Position numbers and translations under genes: made by a program. The notes under the pieces are model-generated. The model was not told where the DNA came from and made no database searches. It worked only from the letters and a program-made list of their open reading frames with translations. A stretch of 64,000 nucleotides of DNA from Nephrocerus scutellatus (taxonomy: Eukaryota; Arthropoda; Insecta; Diptera; Pipunculidae), in contig OX352765.1 of the NCBI GenBank assembly GCA_947095585.1, positions 26,194,254 to 26,258,253 of the forward strand, read 5' to 3'. Position 1 is the first letter of the stretch, and the number at the start of each line of letters is the position of its first letter. Shown in pieces: positions 1-12,101 of the stretch.

Positions 1-1534
1 CAAAGGATAGTGTTTCTTCTAAAAGCAAAATCCTAAACGAAGTTTCTACCGTTAGTATTAACGGAGCAATTTCCGTTAACATGGGTTAGGGTACACCAAA
101 GTAAGATTTTCTTAAATCCCTGATAAATGATGTTATGATTAGAGATAGACCCTTACTGTAGAACAATTTTTTTCTTAGAACATATCTAAAAATCATTTCC
201 CAAATTATTGTGCACGAATTAGGGGACACCCTGTATATCGTGGAGTAGGGTGAGATTATCAACGTAAAAGTTCGGCGACGAACCCTTTTTTTAAAATAAT
301 ACTCGTAAACATGTTAACAAAAGAACTAAATGTTGTTGAATTCTTCAATTACATTATGGATACGATTAATAAGGTTAAGATATACTTTCATATGTAGTCT
401 GTGTATTATCATTTTATGCCTGTATGAACGCAAAAAATACAAGTATTATCAATTCTGTTAAAACGTATCAGCCTCTTCGTTGTCGTTATGTGTCTAGTAT
501 GTCACATAAATCGTTAAGTTAAAGGTTAAACAGATGTCCAAACACAAAAGCTGGCGGTGTGATTATCTATTTGTATATCTATGGTTAAAGTTTACGATCT
601 GACTATATAATTTAAAGAAATTGATGTCTTTTAAATGTGCACGAGAAATGTAAATATGTTAAAACTCCCAACTGATTTACATATTTTCACCACATAGATT
701 TTCAACGTGACGTAGGAGTCTTTTTGTTGTTACATGTACTTTTAATGTAAATAACTTTCATCGACATACATAAGTTTCATATGATTTTTAAATTAACTAG
801 ATACTTCTTGATGATCCAGACACAAATAAAGTTAATGTAATTTGCCAATGAATATTCCACACAATACTCGTTATGCATATTGCAGCAAATCCTTAGTGGT
901 TAGAAAAGGATAATGCATAATGGCACACATTTTCTCGTACGTCTCAGAGGTTTTCTTTATGACATAGCAACAAGAAAAAGGAAATATGTATTCTTTTGCT
1001 TCTTTATCATTCAGTTATCAATTTTCTGAATCAACATGTACCGTTTACCTGTTATTAATATTCAGGTTTGAGTCACTGGATCGAGAAAAACTATTTTTTT
1101 TAAACAGAATACAAACATTGAAACATTTATCATTTGCTGAGTATGGTTTAAGTTGGGCGTATCTTGAATTCAGTAATGAAATTGCGGAGCGAATAATTTG
1201 TACGGTTAGGGTGGTATGCATTGTGTGCATTAATTTTACTTGCAAAGACAAGAAAAACAGAACTAGCAGGAAATGTGACAACTTCTTTCTTTTGTCTTAA
1301 AAGTCTGCTGTGGTAGAAGGAAATCTCCATTAACCCTTGACATCTCTTTCAAAATAGCTCTTAAGCTTGCATTTTAAAATCTGGAATGAGTGAGTATCAT
1401 CCCTTGTTATAAGGTGAAGAATACAAATGAAAATGTATTTAACAGTAACTCTGCTACTTGAAGCATACACTGTTTAGCAAGCTAAATTATAGTTTACCAA
1501 GTAAAGACAAGTAAGGATATCCGGATCATGCCTA
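1..1534. other. AT-rich intergenic DNA, no gene recognised
   Basis: The short open frames here show no family motif and have no convincing splice signals or coding character. I saw no terminal repeats or tRNA-like boxes. It is most simply neutral intergenic or intronic DNA; if furry extends leftward it could be part of one of its large introns. Confidence 0.5.
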
Positions 1535-1702
1535 TTTAACATCTATAACGGACTCCGGTAAGATGTACTGCTCTGCATGTTCTTCAACCTGGCGCCTGAG
1601 AAAGTGATATTCCAGATACTGACTTACGCAAATTATATCGCCATAACGATTCATCTTTCATCCAGATCGAGCAGGCGGGTCAAAATCCAAACGAAGAATA
1701 TG

Positions 1703-1992
1703 GTAAGCGTGTCTGCGAGCAGAAGGGCCAACATTCGCGCGAATTCGAAGTGTAATTATTTAACAATCTCGAGTCAACTTAAGCATCCGATAACAGGATG
1801 GAACGAGAAATACGCGTACGGTTGCCTAAAGCCAACTAAGCCTAGGTGTAAGCGTGTCTGCGACCAGAAGATCCACCATTCGCGCGAGTTCAAAGTTGTG
1901 TAATTAATTAACTATCTCGGGTCAACTTTGGCATCCGATAACAGGATGGAACGAAAATACGCATACGGTTGCCTAAAGCCGACTCATCTTTA
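1703..1992 (+). repeat. 145-bp tandem duplication inside the LINE copy
   Basis: Two head-to-tail units begin at 1703 and 1848, both starting GTAAGCGTGTCTGCGA and both containing GCATCCGATAACAGGATGGA. They differ at scattered sites, so the duplication is not recent. It covers the LINE segment between the catalytic box and the GSET block. The single-copy state is seen in the LINE at 59602-60660. Confidence 0.8.
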
Positions 1993-2386
1993 GATCCAGA
2001 AATTTAACCAAAAAAACCAAGCTTCTAGTGTTTACGACAATTGGTCATGCCTGTACTTTCACATGGATCCGAAACTTGTGTGCTTAGCAAAAGGCACTCT
2101 GACGTTTTAGCCGCGCTCAAAAGGAAAGTCTTACGGAGAATTGTTTGCTCCGTATATGAGAAAGTACGATTCCGATGACTCTACAATGACTAGATCTATG
2201 AGCGTTATCACAATGTTGACATCATTAAGAGAAAATTAAGCTCGGTAGGTTCTGTTGGGCAGGGCAGATAACTCGCATAAGCGAAGAAGATCCGGCTTGG
2301 AAACTCCTTTGCGGAAGGATTTATGGAAAATGACAGCGATCAGGCCAAGTCTATGCTGGAGGATTGACGAAGACCAGGACGCCACC

Positions 2387-2743
2387 GGGGGTAGATTCCC
2401 GATCTGTGAAGCTGTGAAGTGATAAATAAAATATCATTTCAGTTTTCACAGCAATTATTCATTTTATCACTTCACGAACTCGCGATTTGCCATTCCCGAT
2501 CTCATTATGATAATTCGATTTTGTAGCATCTTACAAAAGAGTACTAAATGATCATTGCTGTAATTTTCGTATTGCAGGCTTCACATTTATTCAATTGCGC
2601 TTTACAGAATGAATGGCTTGTGAAAGAAAATTTATCATATGTAAAAATATTTACGTTTCTCTTCATTTTATCACACAATCCGCGTTGAGGATGAAATGGT
2701 GAAAACAGTTTATCAACCCTTCACAGATCGGGAATCGACCCCC
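2387..2743. mobile_element. MITE-like foldback insertion, about 357 bp
   Basis: The two ends are inverted repeats of about 25 bp: GGGGGTAGATTCCCGATCTG at the left, and the complement of the right end differs at one base (GGGGGTCGATTCC). Further inward the GTGAAGTGATAAA and TTTATCACTTCAC segments can pair as well. The insertion separates LINE sequence that is contiguous in other copies (GACCAGGACGCC on the left, CTGGATGACAT on the right), with about 20 bp of LINE lost at the junction. There is no coding capacity and no clear target duplication, so the superfamily is unknown. Confidence 0.6.
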
Positions 2744-2835
2744 TGGATGACATAGTCTCGAAATTTGGACCGGTGGCGGTGGAGTGATTTTTTGTGGGAG
2801 GCCAGAACGGGAGCTTGGTTGTATGATGATGTCTT

Positions 2836-4648
2836 GGTGATAATAATGTTACTTCACTTGGTCTTTCACGGTGGTCATTATCTTCTAATGAAAATGAGCC
2901 TCGTCTCTCATTATGAGTATTTCATGGAAATCAGGGTTGTCATGGGCGAGCTGTAACATCCTATTGACAGCGTAAATGGTCTTGTGGAAGAATCTCTAAT
3001 GTTAATTGAATCTTAAATGGAAACAAATCCAAATCCTTGTGCAGAATTTTGGCCAAAGTTGTTCTTCGTAAACCAAGTTCCAGAGCGCGGTTTCAAATTG
3101 AGGTTGATGGTTTGTTTTGAACACTTTCTTGAAGAGCAGCAATGCTCACTGTCGATCTTGCAGTACGTTGTGGTACACGCTTGGGCCTATCGGCTATATT
3201 TGGGGTACATTGGATCCATGTGAAATTGTTAAAATAATTTGCATTTCAATTAGTATATTTTCCTAACTACTATCATGATTTGTGAAACTGTGCGAAACTC
3301 AATCTTTAACATTTTTAAAATTACCACGAACTTAGCTTACTATTCTGTCTGTTGCAGGCGACCTTATTCATAACATTATTACAACTAATTGGTCCTCCAA
3401 CTGTAACAACTTTTCTTTTCCGTAAATGATATTCACATAAGATTATAAAAAAATTACATTTAAAGAAAAATCATTTAATCCACGTAGAAGAATTTATTAT
3501 GCCATAACTGATAACACTAACACTCTACTTACCTCTAAATATGCTCTCACACGCATCACATAGCTGGGCAAATTCAGGCAGACAAACACAGTGGACACTA
3601 TCAGGAGCATTTTTGTCACTTTTATCTGTGAAGAATTGGTATTTTTTCGCCTTCCTTCACATTAGTACGAGTACATATAAAAAATTAAAACAAACAAAAA
3701 TAAAGGAACTATGAAAACATTGACATAAATGACTATTACTGTTCTGTAGTCGTTCTAGGACTTGTTTACTTTTCTACTTCAAATTTGTCGTGTGTGTTAC
3801 ACAGATTTTAAATTTGATCTGAATTAGATGTGGAAGCACTAAGATTAAAACTGATTTTGCTCTTCGTTGAAGGGCTTGTCGTGTACATATATGTGTTTAA
3901 GTGTACCCACCTGCCTTCCTTTTTGCATCGCACAGATGTTGTGAAATACAAGTCTGACCATTCGGATGCGAACATCTGGATATTAGTGATGAGTTTTGTC
4001 GTTTGAGTGGTGTGCTCGTTCGGCTAAATGATGAAAATTGACTTTTCGTAATTTGAGGTTTCCTTTGGTTGCGTTTTATTTTCAGTCGAATAAATAAATG
4101 ATTTTTTAATACAGTTTATGGGTTGCATAATGTAAATTTATACGAATTAATGTTCAAATTATAAATAACGTATAATGTTTGCCAACATTTTTTAATTAGA
4201 AATACTCGCCGTTTGCTGATTACAAAATATTTAAATTTTCATATCTGTAAGGAACATTTTTTTTACTGTTGATGAATTTACCTCTTTTGCATCGTTAGTG
4301 ACCTACGGACTGTTGCAAATTTCCACACGGTGCATCCAGTGAATGTATTCAGAATTACAATTGTTGTTAGCGGGACTGCGAAAACAACTGCTGTGTCGAC
4401 ATAGTTTAATATTGCTACGTATTCCTGAAAATATACGTCTTATTAACAATTGTGATATTAAACTAATTGCAAGAGACATAATATTGTGTAACTTAACATT
4501 TACTTTGTGTAGTTATCTATTTAATTATTTAATTATGTACTTTTGCACGTAAGTTTCAGTTGAATGATCCAGCATTGCTAAGATACATATGCATAAACTG
4601 AAATTAAATGTTAAACTGAAATGATGACCGACTAAAAATTAGGGAAAT
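2836..4648. other. Intergenic DNA without recognisable genes
   Basis: Open frames of 60-70 codons occur by chance and match no family I know. The DNA is strongly AT-rich after about 3220. Nothing else is supported. Confidence 0.5.
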
Positions 4649-5441
4649 CTTCTTATATATAAAACTCGACGTGTGTATGTATGTATGTTCCGTATAGACT
4701 CCAAAACGGCTGCATCGATTGTGATGAGATTTGCAGGCAATCTTCAGATTATTCCAGCGGGTAATCCTGTGAAGGTTTGGTAGCGATCGGATCAACTATG
4801 GTCACTTTTTTCTTATTTATGGATCGATTTGGCTCAAATTCACACCATATAATATTCTTTGGCAAAATTTTGACTCGATAGGTGGCGCTTTGTTGGAAAA
4901 TATAGGTTTCGTCTTTTTTTCTTGCTATGTTGGTTCGGCTTCCTAATGTTGGTCTTTTCACGACCGTTCATTTTTGCGCTTTTACGGACTTTAAAAATGA
5001 TTTCTGCCTCAGAGCACTGTACAGAAATCACATTGTGTTAACACCAGTTAGGGCCATCAGAATAATTTGTTTTAATTAGACAGTCGAATTTCCCAATTCC
5101 GTGCCAATTCTGAATTGATTGTTAATTGAGAGTATACATCTAACGACAATTCCATAAGATTTTTAGCAAGAATGTTCCACAATTGGAGACGTAGACTACT
5201 ATCTGGGAACCAATATCCGAAGATTGTTTACATAAACCATTATTTACATAAACCATGTTATTGTTTCCCATTTAAGTCCGACTATCTCAATCTTAAGAAC
5301 CAATCCTTATCTTGAAGTTACGGATCTAATTTGCCGACTTACCTTACCTAATTTATTTTATGTGACATGTGTTTGAGCCTCCAATAATGGGGTCGATAGT
5401 TGGGTCACGAGGCCACGGGCAACGTCGGGTACTTCAGCTAG
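4649..5441 (+). mobile_element. Helitron-like non-autonomous element
   Basis: The left end, TCTTCTTATATATAAAACTC preceded by A, and the right end, ACTTCAGCTAG followed by T, fit the Helitron pattern of a 5' TC and a 3' CTRR inserted between A and T. A short GC-rich imperfect hairpin (ACGGGCAACGTCGGG) lies just before the CTAG. The interior resembles the repeats at 59178-59430 and the element at 57426-57845 in reverse, including a segment reading GACTCGATAGGTGGCGC near 4873. No helicase or Rep coding region is present, so it would depend on enzymes made elsewhere. Confidence 0.55.
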
Positions 5442-5655
5442 TATCTAATATACACAACTTAACTCAAAATGTTACTCCGACTCGGTGGTTGGTTGAGTCA
5501 GTGTTAATTTTTTTATTCTGTACAAAATGTAACCCTGAAATTCTAAAACTATTTCTACAATAATAAAACAAAAAAACTTAATATTACATCTATATTTAAT
5601 ACACAAAACCAACGATGAGCAGAATGGGAATAAAAACAACACTAACTTTAAGTTT

Positions 5656-5947
5656 TGTGGGCGCCGTGGCTCAGTGGTAGTGCTCATGGCTGCTGCGCAG
5701 AAGGTTCAGGTTCGAATCCCAGCAACACCAAAAGTATTTTTCACGGTATCCCACCTCTCGCGAATGGGTGACAAACGTTCCGAGAGTAATTAATACCTTG
5801 TCACGGAAAGCTTCTCAATTCGCCGTTCGGATCCGGCCTTAAATTGTAGGTCCCTTCCATTTTGTGTCCAAAAATTAACATGTGCAGCACAAATGGTCGC
5901 GAGAAGTTAGGCCTTGGACCGCAATGGTCTGTCGCGCCAAATATTAT
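5656..5947 (+). mobile_element. tRNA-derived SINE, copy 1, with perfect target-site duplication
   Basis: A tRNA-like head begins GGCGCCGTGGCTCAGTGG and carries a canonical RNA polymerase III A box and B box. It is followed by a body of about 220 bp with no ORF and a tail ending CAATGGTCTGTCGCGCCAAA then ATTATT. The insertion is bracketed by a 13-bp direct repeat TAACTTTAAGTTT at 5643-5655 and 5948-5960, the mark of target-primed reverse transcription. Related copies lie at 6241-6525 (-), 50585-50840 (-) and 57958-58238 (+), and the tail alone at 24846-24923. It is not a working tRNA: the head does not fold cleanly and is fused to the body. Confidence 0.85.
5667..5719 (+). promoter_or_regulatory. 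Internal pol III promoter (A and B boxes) of SINE copy 1
   Basis: TGGCTCAGTGG at 5667-5677 fits the A box and GGTTCGAATCC at 5709-5719 is an exact B box. The spacing of about 31 bp between them is normal for tRNA genes. The equivalents in the copy at 57958 are at 57969-57979 and 58012-58022. Confidence 0.8.
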
Positions 5948-6240
5948 TAACTTTAAGTTTGCAAAAAGCAAACAAAAATACGATTGCCGTATGTTCCGTG
6001 ACTTACCGGTACGAGCGCTTGGAGAAAGGAGCAAGAAGGTGTATAAGTTTCGTGTTCTTTTTAGTATTTTTTAAACTTTTATTTATCTTGACTTAGTCCC
6101 TTGCTAAGGTGGTTAAAAAAGACTTGAAGTCTAAAAATGTCAATTCATCACACGCGCCACACGCGCCACACTTGTCTTACGCGGAATATAAAAAATGCTA
6201 TTTTGGCCTCAAAGAAGTCGAAAATACATACAAAAAGGGA

Positions 6241-6525
6241 CTAATAATATTCGGCGCGACAGACCATTGCGGTCCAAGGCCAAGCTTCTCGCGACCATTT
6301 GTGCTGTGCATGTATATCTGTGGACACAAATAGAAGGGACCTATAATTTAATGCCGGATCCAAACGACGAATTGAGAAGCTTTCCGTGACAAGTTATTAC
6401 TCACGGACGGTTGCCAGACATTCGCGAAAGGTTGGACCGTGGAAAATACTTTTGGTGTTACTGAGATTCGAACCACGAACCTTAGAAGTCCATGCGCTTT
6501 TCCACTGAGCCACGGCGGCCACCTC
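6241..6525 (-). mobile_element. tRNA-derived SINE, copy 2, opposite orientation
   Basis: Reverse complement of the same family. The tail ATTATT...GGCGCGAC is at 6241-6260, the B box (GATTCGAACC, one change from consensus) is near 6463-6474 and the A box CCACTGAGCCA at 6502-6512. It faces copy 1 about 300 bp away, so the two form an inverted pair. I could not find a clear target duplication. Confidence 0.8.
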
Positions 6526-8909
6526 ATACACACCTGTTACCCTCAATAAATTCCCTAATAAGGCTTTTTTTAATAACCCAAAGTTGTGGAGAAATCATAC
6601 TAAGTATATTAAACAAATAAGAGTGAATTTAAATGACTGAGATGCATTGTATATACCTACGTACTTCATAAATTTTGGCAATTGCAGCCTTTTTAAAATC
6701 CATGAGGCATTAACATCAGCTTCTAAAGCTTAGAGTTGGAGGAGGGATAGAGATACGGCCAGTGGTATGCCATAAATTTTTCAAAATACGCATTGCCATT
6801 GGAATCGATCGCAATATTCCATTAGTACAAAAGAAATAAAATGCTGAAGAAATTTTTAGGTCAAAAATGTTATTGTACGCCTTGTATAATGTAAGTGCGA
6901 AAAGTATCCGCACACATTACGAGCTGTACAATTTTTATCATTATATTTGCCAGATTTATGTCATATACATAGGTTGGAGTATGTAATTTATATATTCATC
7001 TTTTCTTTTTCATGCGAATGAGAGAGTCAATGGCTTTCTAGTTGCGTTAAGATGGGAACTATGGCATCAGCGCACATGTTTTGTCTATAAATAATTGATA
7101 GATATTCAACAGATTGAAAAGATTGTGAAGTCTGGAACTTAATATTACATGAGTTGTATTTTCAAGGACTTGGATGCTCAGCTGCAAACGTAAGTCAGAT
7201 GAAAATCGACATGTCCACAATAGTCCAGCGATTTTCTCAAACCTATAGAAATGAAAATATACACCTACTTTTTTTTTGCTTGCGTGAAAGTGGTCTAAAA
7301 TGTAAAATGAAGAATTCCTCCTGTTCCTTCAAGATTGCATGATTTTCCGAACTTAACATATTCCATAACTACATATAAGAATTATTGTCTCCGTTTAGAG
7401 GTTTCATTATAAATTAGGAAAACAAAAATTTTTTTAAATGCGGTTTAAGGTTTTATTTCAAAACCTAAACACAAACTCTGCAGTTATTTGCTGAGTAAAA
7501 CAGCTTCTAAATAAGTATCGGATTTTTGCCTTTATTGTCGTCCTTTTGAGGATACTTTCATAGACATGTTCGCAAAGTTCTTAAGTACATATTTTACTTG
7601 TTGATGGTGATCAAGCGGTAATGCTATTTTCTCTCACTATCCAAAAATTGTGATATGTCGCCGTCATTTCCGAGAGCGTTGTACGAAGTATTTGTTAAAT
7701 ATTCCTTTAAGTTTGTCATTTGCAAAAGGCGACAGGTTTTCGTTTTACCAGATATTCAAAATGAAACATCTTAATGCCAGTTAATGAAAGGGGCCACAAT
7801 GAGCTTAAATACTTATACATTTTTTTCACTACCGCTACTGCTTTTTGTGGCTGTGGGGGTCTGATGGTGTGCTGATGTTGTTTGGAACTTATTTGAAACC
7901 ATAACATAATTTCTGGTCAAAGGCGAAACAAAAGCCTTTTTAATAAAAAGTAATGACCAAAAATATGAGTATGTACCAAAGACATTGTATTTTTCCTTTG
8001 AAAACATAGGACACTATTATATTTTTATCTTTTTGTACGATGAAGAAGTTATTACAACGTGGAAATAAATTTAAGCGCGTACGTGACTTTGACAGCCAAG
8101 AGATAAAATACGTGATTACATGCAAGTGATGTGGAGTGAATAAAGTTCAATTTGTATCGTGCGTGCAGAACAGATGCCTTAATCTTGTGGCAGAATATGT
8201 TAAAATTTATATTCAGCATATACCGAATACACACGCGCATACATTTAAGATACATTTTAACTGCAACCGTCTGACAATTTGAGCGCAGTATTATCACATT
8301 TTTCTCATCCATTTCTTCGGGTGAGCTAACAATGATGATTTATTTGGTGGCAATATAGCCACTGGAGAAAATCCTTTTGAATGCCAAGAAAACTAATGCC
8401 ACATTGCCACATGATCCCATATGTAAAATGAGCGTTTGCGTTTTAATACATCGTTAGTGTGGTCTTTAAAATAGTATCCTTGTACATATGCAAGATTAAA
8501 GTTAAGCTAAAAAAAATTAATCCTCAAATAACAAAAAAAGAAAAATGATTATTTTTGTAAAAGCCATTTGGGGTTTGGAGGAAAATTTCTCATGAATTTA
8601 ATTTTATGTTCCATTCATAAACCGGATTTGCAGTTAATTTTAATTCCATTCGTTCACTTTGGTAACCTAAAACATGCTATATTAAAAAACAAGGAGTAAG
8701 CGAATGCAACGCGCTATTGGTTGAACGGAAACTTTTTGCATAGCTCCTGTATGAAAAAATTATCCTAGTGGATTTAAACGAATAAACACAGGAAGTTAGT
8801 ATTCAGACAGGAGACAGTACGTAAAAAACGATGGCGTGTAATTAATCACCACCATGGGTTGCAATTAATAACCAACGATAATGATAATCAATAGCGAGTC
8901 ATAGGTATA
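6526..8909. other. AT-rich intergenic DNA, nothing recognised
   Basis: Scattered short frames lack family motifs. There are no repeats with clear boundaries. Confidence 0.45.
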
Positions 8910-9680
8910 CGAGGGTTGTTTGATAAGTCAGTGACTTTTTGAATTTCCTGCGCAGTAATAGCCATTCAAAGCAGACAACCTCGTGATTTTAACGATAATG
9001 GAAAAAGTGAATTTTATGTACTGATTAAGCGGCGATGTTCAGCCGCTTTCCGATCGAGTTTTTGCGCCGTTTCGTAACCGTTAACGAAACATGGGTCCAT
9101 CACAACACACCAGAGACCAAGGAATAATCAAGACAGTGGGTTTCCCCGGGTGAACGTGCACCAAAGAAGGTCTAGGTGAGTCTATCGGCCAACAAGGCTA
9201 TGGCCAGAGTTTTTTGGGATGCATGCGGTGTCATTTTCATCGATTACCTTTTAAAGGGTAAAACGATCACTGGCGAAGACAGATTCGATATTGATTTGAA
9301 GCAAAAACGATCGCTTTTGGTGGTCAAGAAAATGCACGGGTGGGACACGAGTGTAGTCACCATGGCAAAAATCCATGGGCTACGAATCGTTACCCCATAC
9401 AGCATATTCTCCAGATTCCCCCTGCGACTATTTTTTATTTCAAAAACCGAGGAAATGGCTGGGCGGTAAGAGATTTTGGTCTAACGAAGAGGTCATCACT
9501 GAAATAAACGCCTATTTTGAGGGCCTTGAGAAAACCTGTTATTTGTATAAAATACAAAGAATACAAAACCCTGGGCTAAATGTATCGAGCTTGAAGGAGA
9601 CTATGTTGAGAAATAAAACGTTTTTTTGCCGAAAAAATATCTTTTATTCCAAAAGTTACTGACTTATCAAACTACCCTCG
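8910..9680 (+). mobile_element. mariner-family transposon, internally deleted and inactive
   Basis: Inverted terminal repeats of about 34 bp (CGAGGGTTGTTTGATAAGTC at 8910; the complement of the right end at 9680 reads CGAGGGTAGTTTGATAAGTC) flank the element, which abuts a TA on the left. Inside, an ATG at 8998 opens a transposase start (MEKVNF). Sequence then jumps into the middle of the catalytic domain (NETWVHH, then ETKEQ) and ends with YSPD.PCDYFLF and KWLGGKRF. At 771 bp it is well short of the usual 1.3 kb. The first catalytic aspartate, normally in DETW, is asparagine, the second is in a frameshifted segment and the third is kept. It cannot encode active transposase. Confidence 0.88.
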
Positions 9681-9939
9681 AATATATATTTTTTGTAATC
9701 TACATTCATGTAACATAGCGGGGGGCGTTAGGAAATTAAGTTGAGGAAAAGATAAGTTGTCTATGTACGTGTGTCCTAAATGACTGCAGATCATGCAAAT
9801 GAGGAAACACAGATTGATTCTACCTGGTTAAAAGAAACTTTACAGACAAGACTTCTTCTGTTCCTTCTTTGTTGCATAATGGTATTCTTAATAAAACTGA
9901 TAAAAGCTAATCTCTGTTCTATTTCCAAACAAGGGTTGT

Positions 9940-10215
9940 TTCCAAGAATCTTAAAGAACTTGACCCCAATAAAGCGACTGGACTCGACGGTATTCCGGTA
10001 ATTTTGCACTCGTAACCAAAAAGTCATGATACTCTGGCAAATTGTTCCATCTCTCAATGAAGACAGGTGTTTCACCGTCACTTTGGAAAATGTCTAATAC
10101 TCAACTCGTCCCGAAAAAATGTCATAAATCTGCACCTATTAACTACCGCCCTATTGCTTTGTTCACGGTTCTAGTGAAAGTAATGACATCTATCGTTAAA
10201 TTCAATTTCAATTTT
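9940..10215 (+). mobile_element. CR1-like LINE reverse transcriptase fragment
   Basis: The + strand translates, with frameshifts, to LDPNKATGLDGIPVI near 9960 and then SPSLWKMSNTQLVPKK and INYRPIALFTVL near 10075-10180. These are the N-terminal fingers motifs of a reverse transcriptase. The same blocks occur in the copies at 17440 and 31946. Truncated on both sides. Confidence 0.65.
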
Positions 10216-10569
10216 TAGAGAGAGTAAAGTACTACCATAGACACGGAATTTCTAACAAAGAGTATCCTGCGTGACGCAATATATGACGCGTTATCTGATT
10301 ATGAAGTGCTAAATGTCCAACTAATTCGAAATTTCTACGGATGCCCAAATTACACATTAATCAATCCACGAGTCCTCACAGTGCATGGGAAAAGAAAACG
10401 ATGTCAGCAGACTAGAATAAGGATCCAAAAGCTCGTGCATAAAAGGATACACACAACGTGCAGCAATCCTTATCTATGAATAACGTTGTTAAGCACCGCT
10501 CTGCTATTATCTAGGACAGGATATCGCAATGCCATAAGAGAAGTCGGAATCCCACTAAGTCTTGGACTG

Positions 10570-11015
10570 CATACTAATAAGAGCAAAACGGAGCGGATAA
10601 AACATCGAAAATTGGCCCAACCATAATTAAGGTAATAGAGTTCGAATATAAATCTATCCAGCAGCTATGATGTCAGATCAATTATTGCACTCGAGAACAT
10701 TATGTAACTAGATGCTGAAGATTGCTTAATGGACAACAACGAGGATTGCATCCTTAATTGCATAAAAATAAGCGCAAAACCGAGCGGATAAAACATCAAA
10801 AATTAGCCAAACAATAATTAAGGTCAACTATTGCACTCGAGAACATCATGTTACCAGATGCGGAAGATTGCATACAAATAAGAGCAAAGCGGAGCGTATA
10901 AAATATCTTAATTTGGCCCAACAATAATAAAGGAATTAGAGTTTGAATTTAAAGCTATCAAGCAGCTATGATCAAATCAATTATTGCACTCGAGAACAGC
11001 ATGGAACCACCAGGA
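10570..11015 (+). repeat. Three imperfect direct repeats derived from a LINE segment
   Basis: Units begin at 10570, 10761 and 10871, each with AATAAG.GCAAA.C.GAGCG.ATAAAA, and each ending near ATTGCACTCGAGAACA. Units are 110-155 bp because of internal losses. The translation TNKSKTERIKHRKLAQP recalls the NESKTKYI block of the RTE-like elements, so this looks like a multiplied LINE segment. Confidence 0.6.
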
Positions 11016-12101
11016 GCTGACGAATGTTTAAAGGTCTAAAACCAGGGGTAAACCCTTAATTGTAAAGCTAAATTTTTTAGATGAAATCATCGGGAAAACG
11101 TTCCCTTTTAAAAGTTAAACAATAGTTTTAGAACTTAAAGTATTTACCTATTTATTGAACCAAAGCTGACATCAGAATGTTAACTAGAAATGAATAATTT
11201 AATATAAATGGCTCTTAACCTTAATCTAAAAAAAATCGAATGTATGCATGTGGGATGTTTTCGCCATAACTCCAGAACGGAAAATCCTATTTCAAAAATA
11301 CGTTAAAATGATTTTTAGAATAAGAAGAACTGATAATATTATAGGATTTGCACGTCAATGGATTGAGGTACCTGTTGTACAAACTGACCTGTTTTTTTGC
11401 TCTAACTTCTCACAGAAACCTCTTAAGTAAAAAAATGAAAAATGTATACCGCCGACGATTGAAAATATTTCGATTTCTATATATTATACCTCCTTATATA
11501 TATCACCTCCAATACAAAAATTAAAATATTGTAATTTTAAACCGGTTTTTCAACTCTCTTTCTTGTCTGTTCGGTACACATTTCGTAATTGATTTTAAAC
11601 TAACTTCCTGATGGGCTAGAGACTTGAAACTTTAAACATAACTCAGAACTGGATGACAATGCAATACTAACTCTTCGTTAGGGTACCGCTCGGAACCCTA
11701 TTACTAAGTTCACGCTCTTCATCCAACCATCTGGTTCTGTTACCTTTGAAAGACTGAAACTTTTGAACCGTCTGGATTAGGAAGACTCAAAAGAAGATAA
11801 TAATATAATATAATATACAACGTTTTTAAACGAATTTAAAATAAAAGACGTTGGGCTCATGCAACTATTCATGCATCAATTATCTATTTCTTGCGACCCA
11901 CGTTTTTTTAAATAAATTTTATTTTATATTTTTCAGTTCGTTTTACAAACGTGGTATTTATTTTTTTCATTTTGTTTTTTGATATTGAACCGAAATTTTT
12001 GATTTAAAATTCTCAGCGTTCAGCTTTTTATTCTTGAATCTGGTCAATACATTTATTGACAAAAAGAAATTTTAAAAAGAAAACGACTTCTTTGACTCTA
12101 C
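11016..12101. other. AT-rich DNA immediately 3' of the GPCR exon, probably its intron
   Basis: No family motif was recognised. Because the receptor exon at 12102-12794 ends in a good splice donor on the - strand, this stretch is by inference the start of its intron. I did not find the TM5-TM7 exons here. Confidence 0.4.

Larger units (their letters stand above)
1535..2835 (+). mobile_element. RTE-like non-LTR retrotransposon fragment, 3' half of the reverse transcriptase ORF
   Basis: Translation in shifting frames follows the C-terminal half of an endonuclease-reverse transcriptase: an FNIYNGLR-like stretch near 1540, FNLA.EK near 1580, a LTYANYI stretch in the position of the catalytic YADD box near 1620, then VMPVLSHGSETCVLSK near 2045, LRRIV near 2135, and the 3' end ending in GGTTGTATGATGATG near 2820. 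The same order of blocks is seen in the copies at 45006-46700 and 59602-60660. This copy has stops and frameshifts, carries a 145-bp tandem duplication (1703-1992) and is interrupted by a foldback insertion (2387-2743). The clade name is my inference from the motif style. Confidence 0.75.

Noticed and set aside
5656..5730. Possible tRNA gene (A and B boxes at good spacing)
   Set aside because: The sequence continues into a repeated 220-bp body with a target duplication, occurs in four copies and lacks a good cloverleaf, so it is a SINE head.
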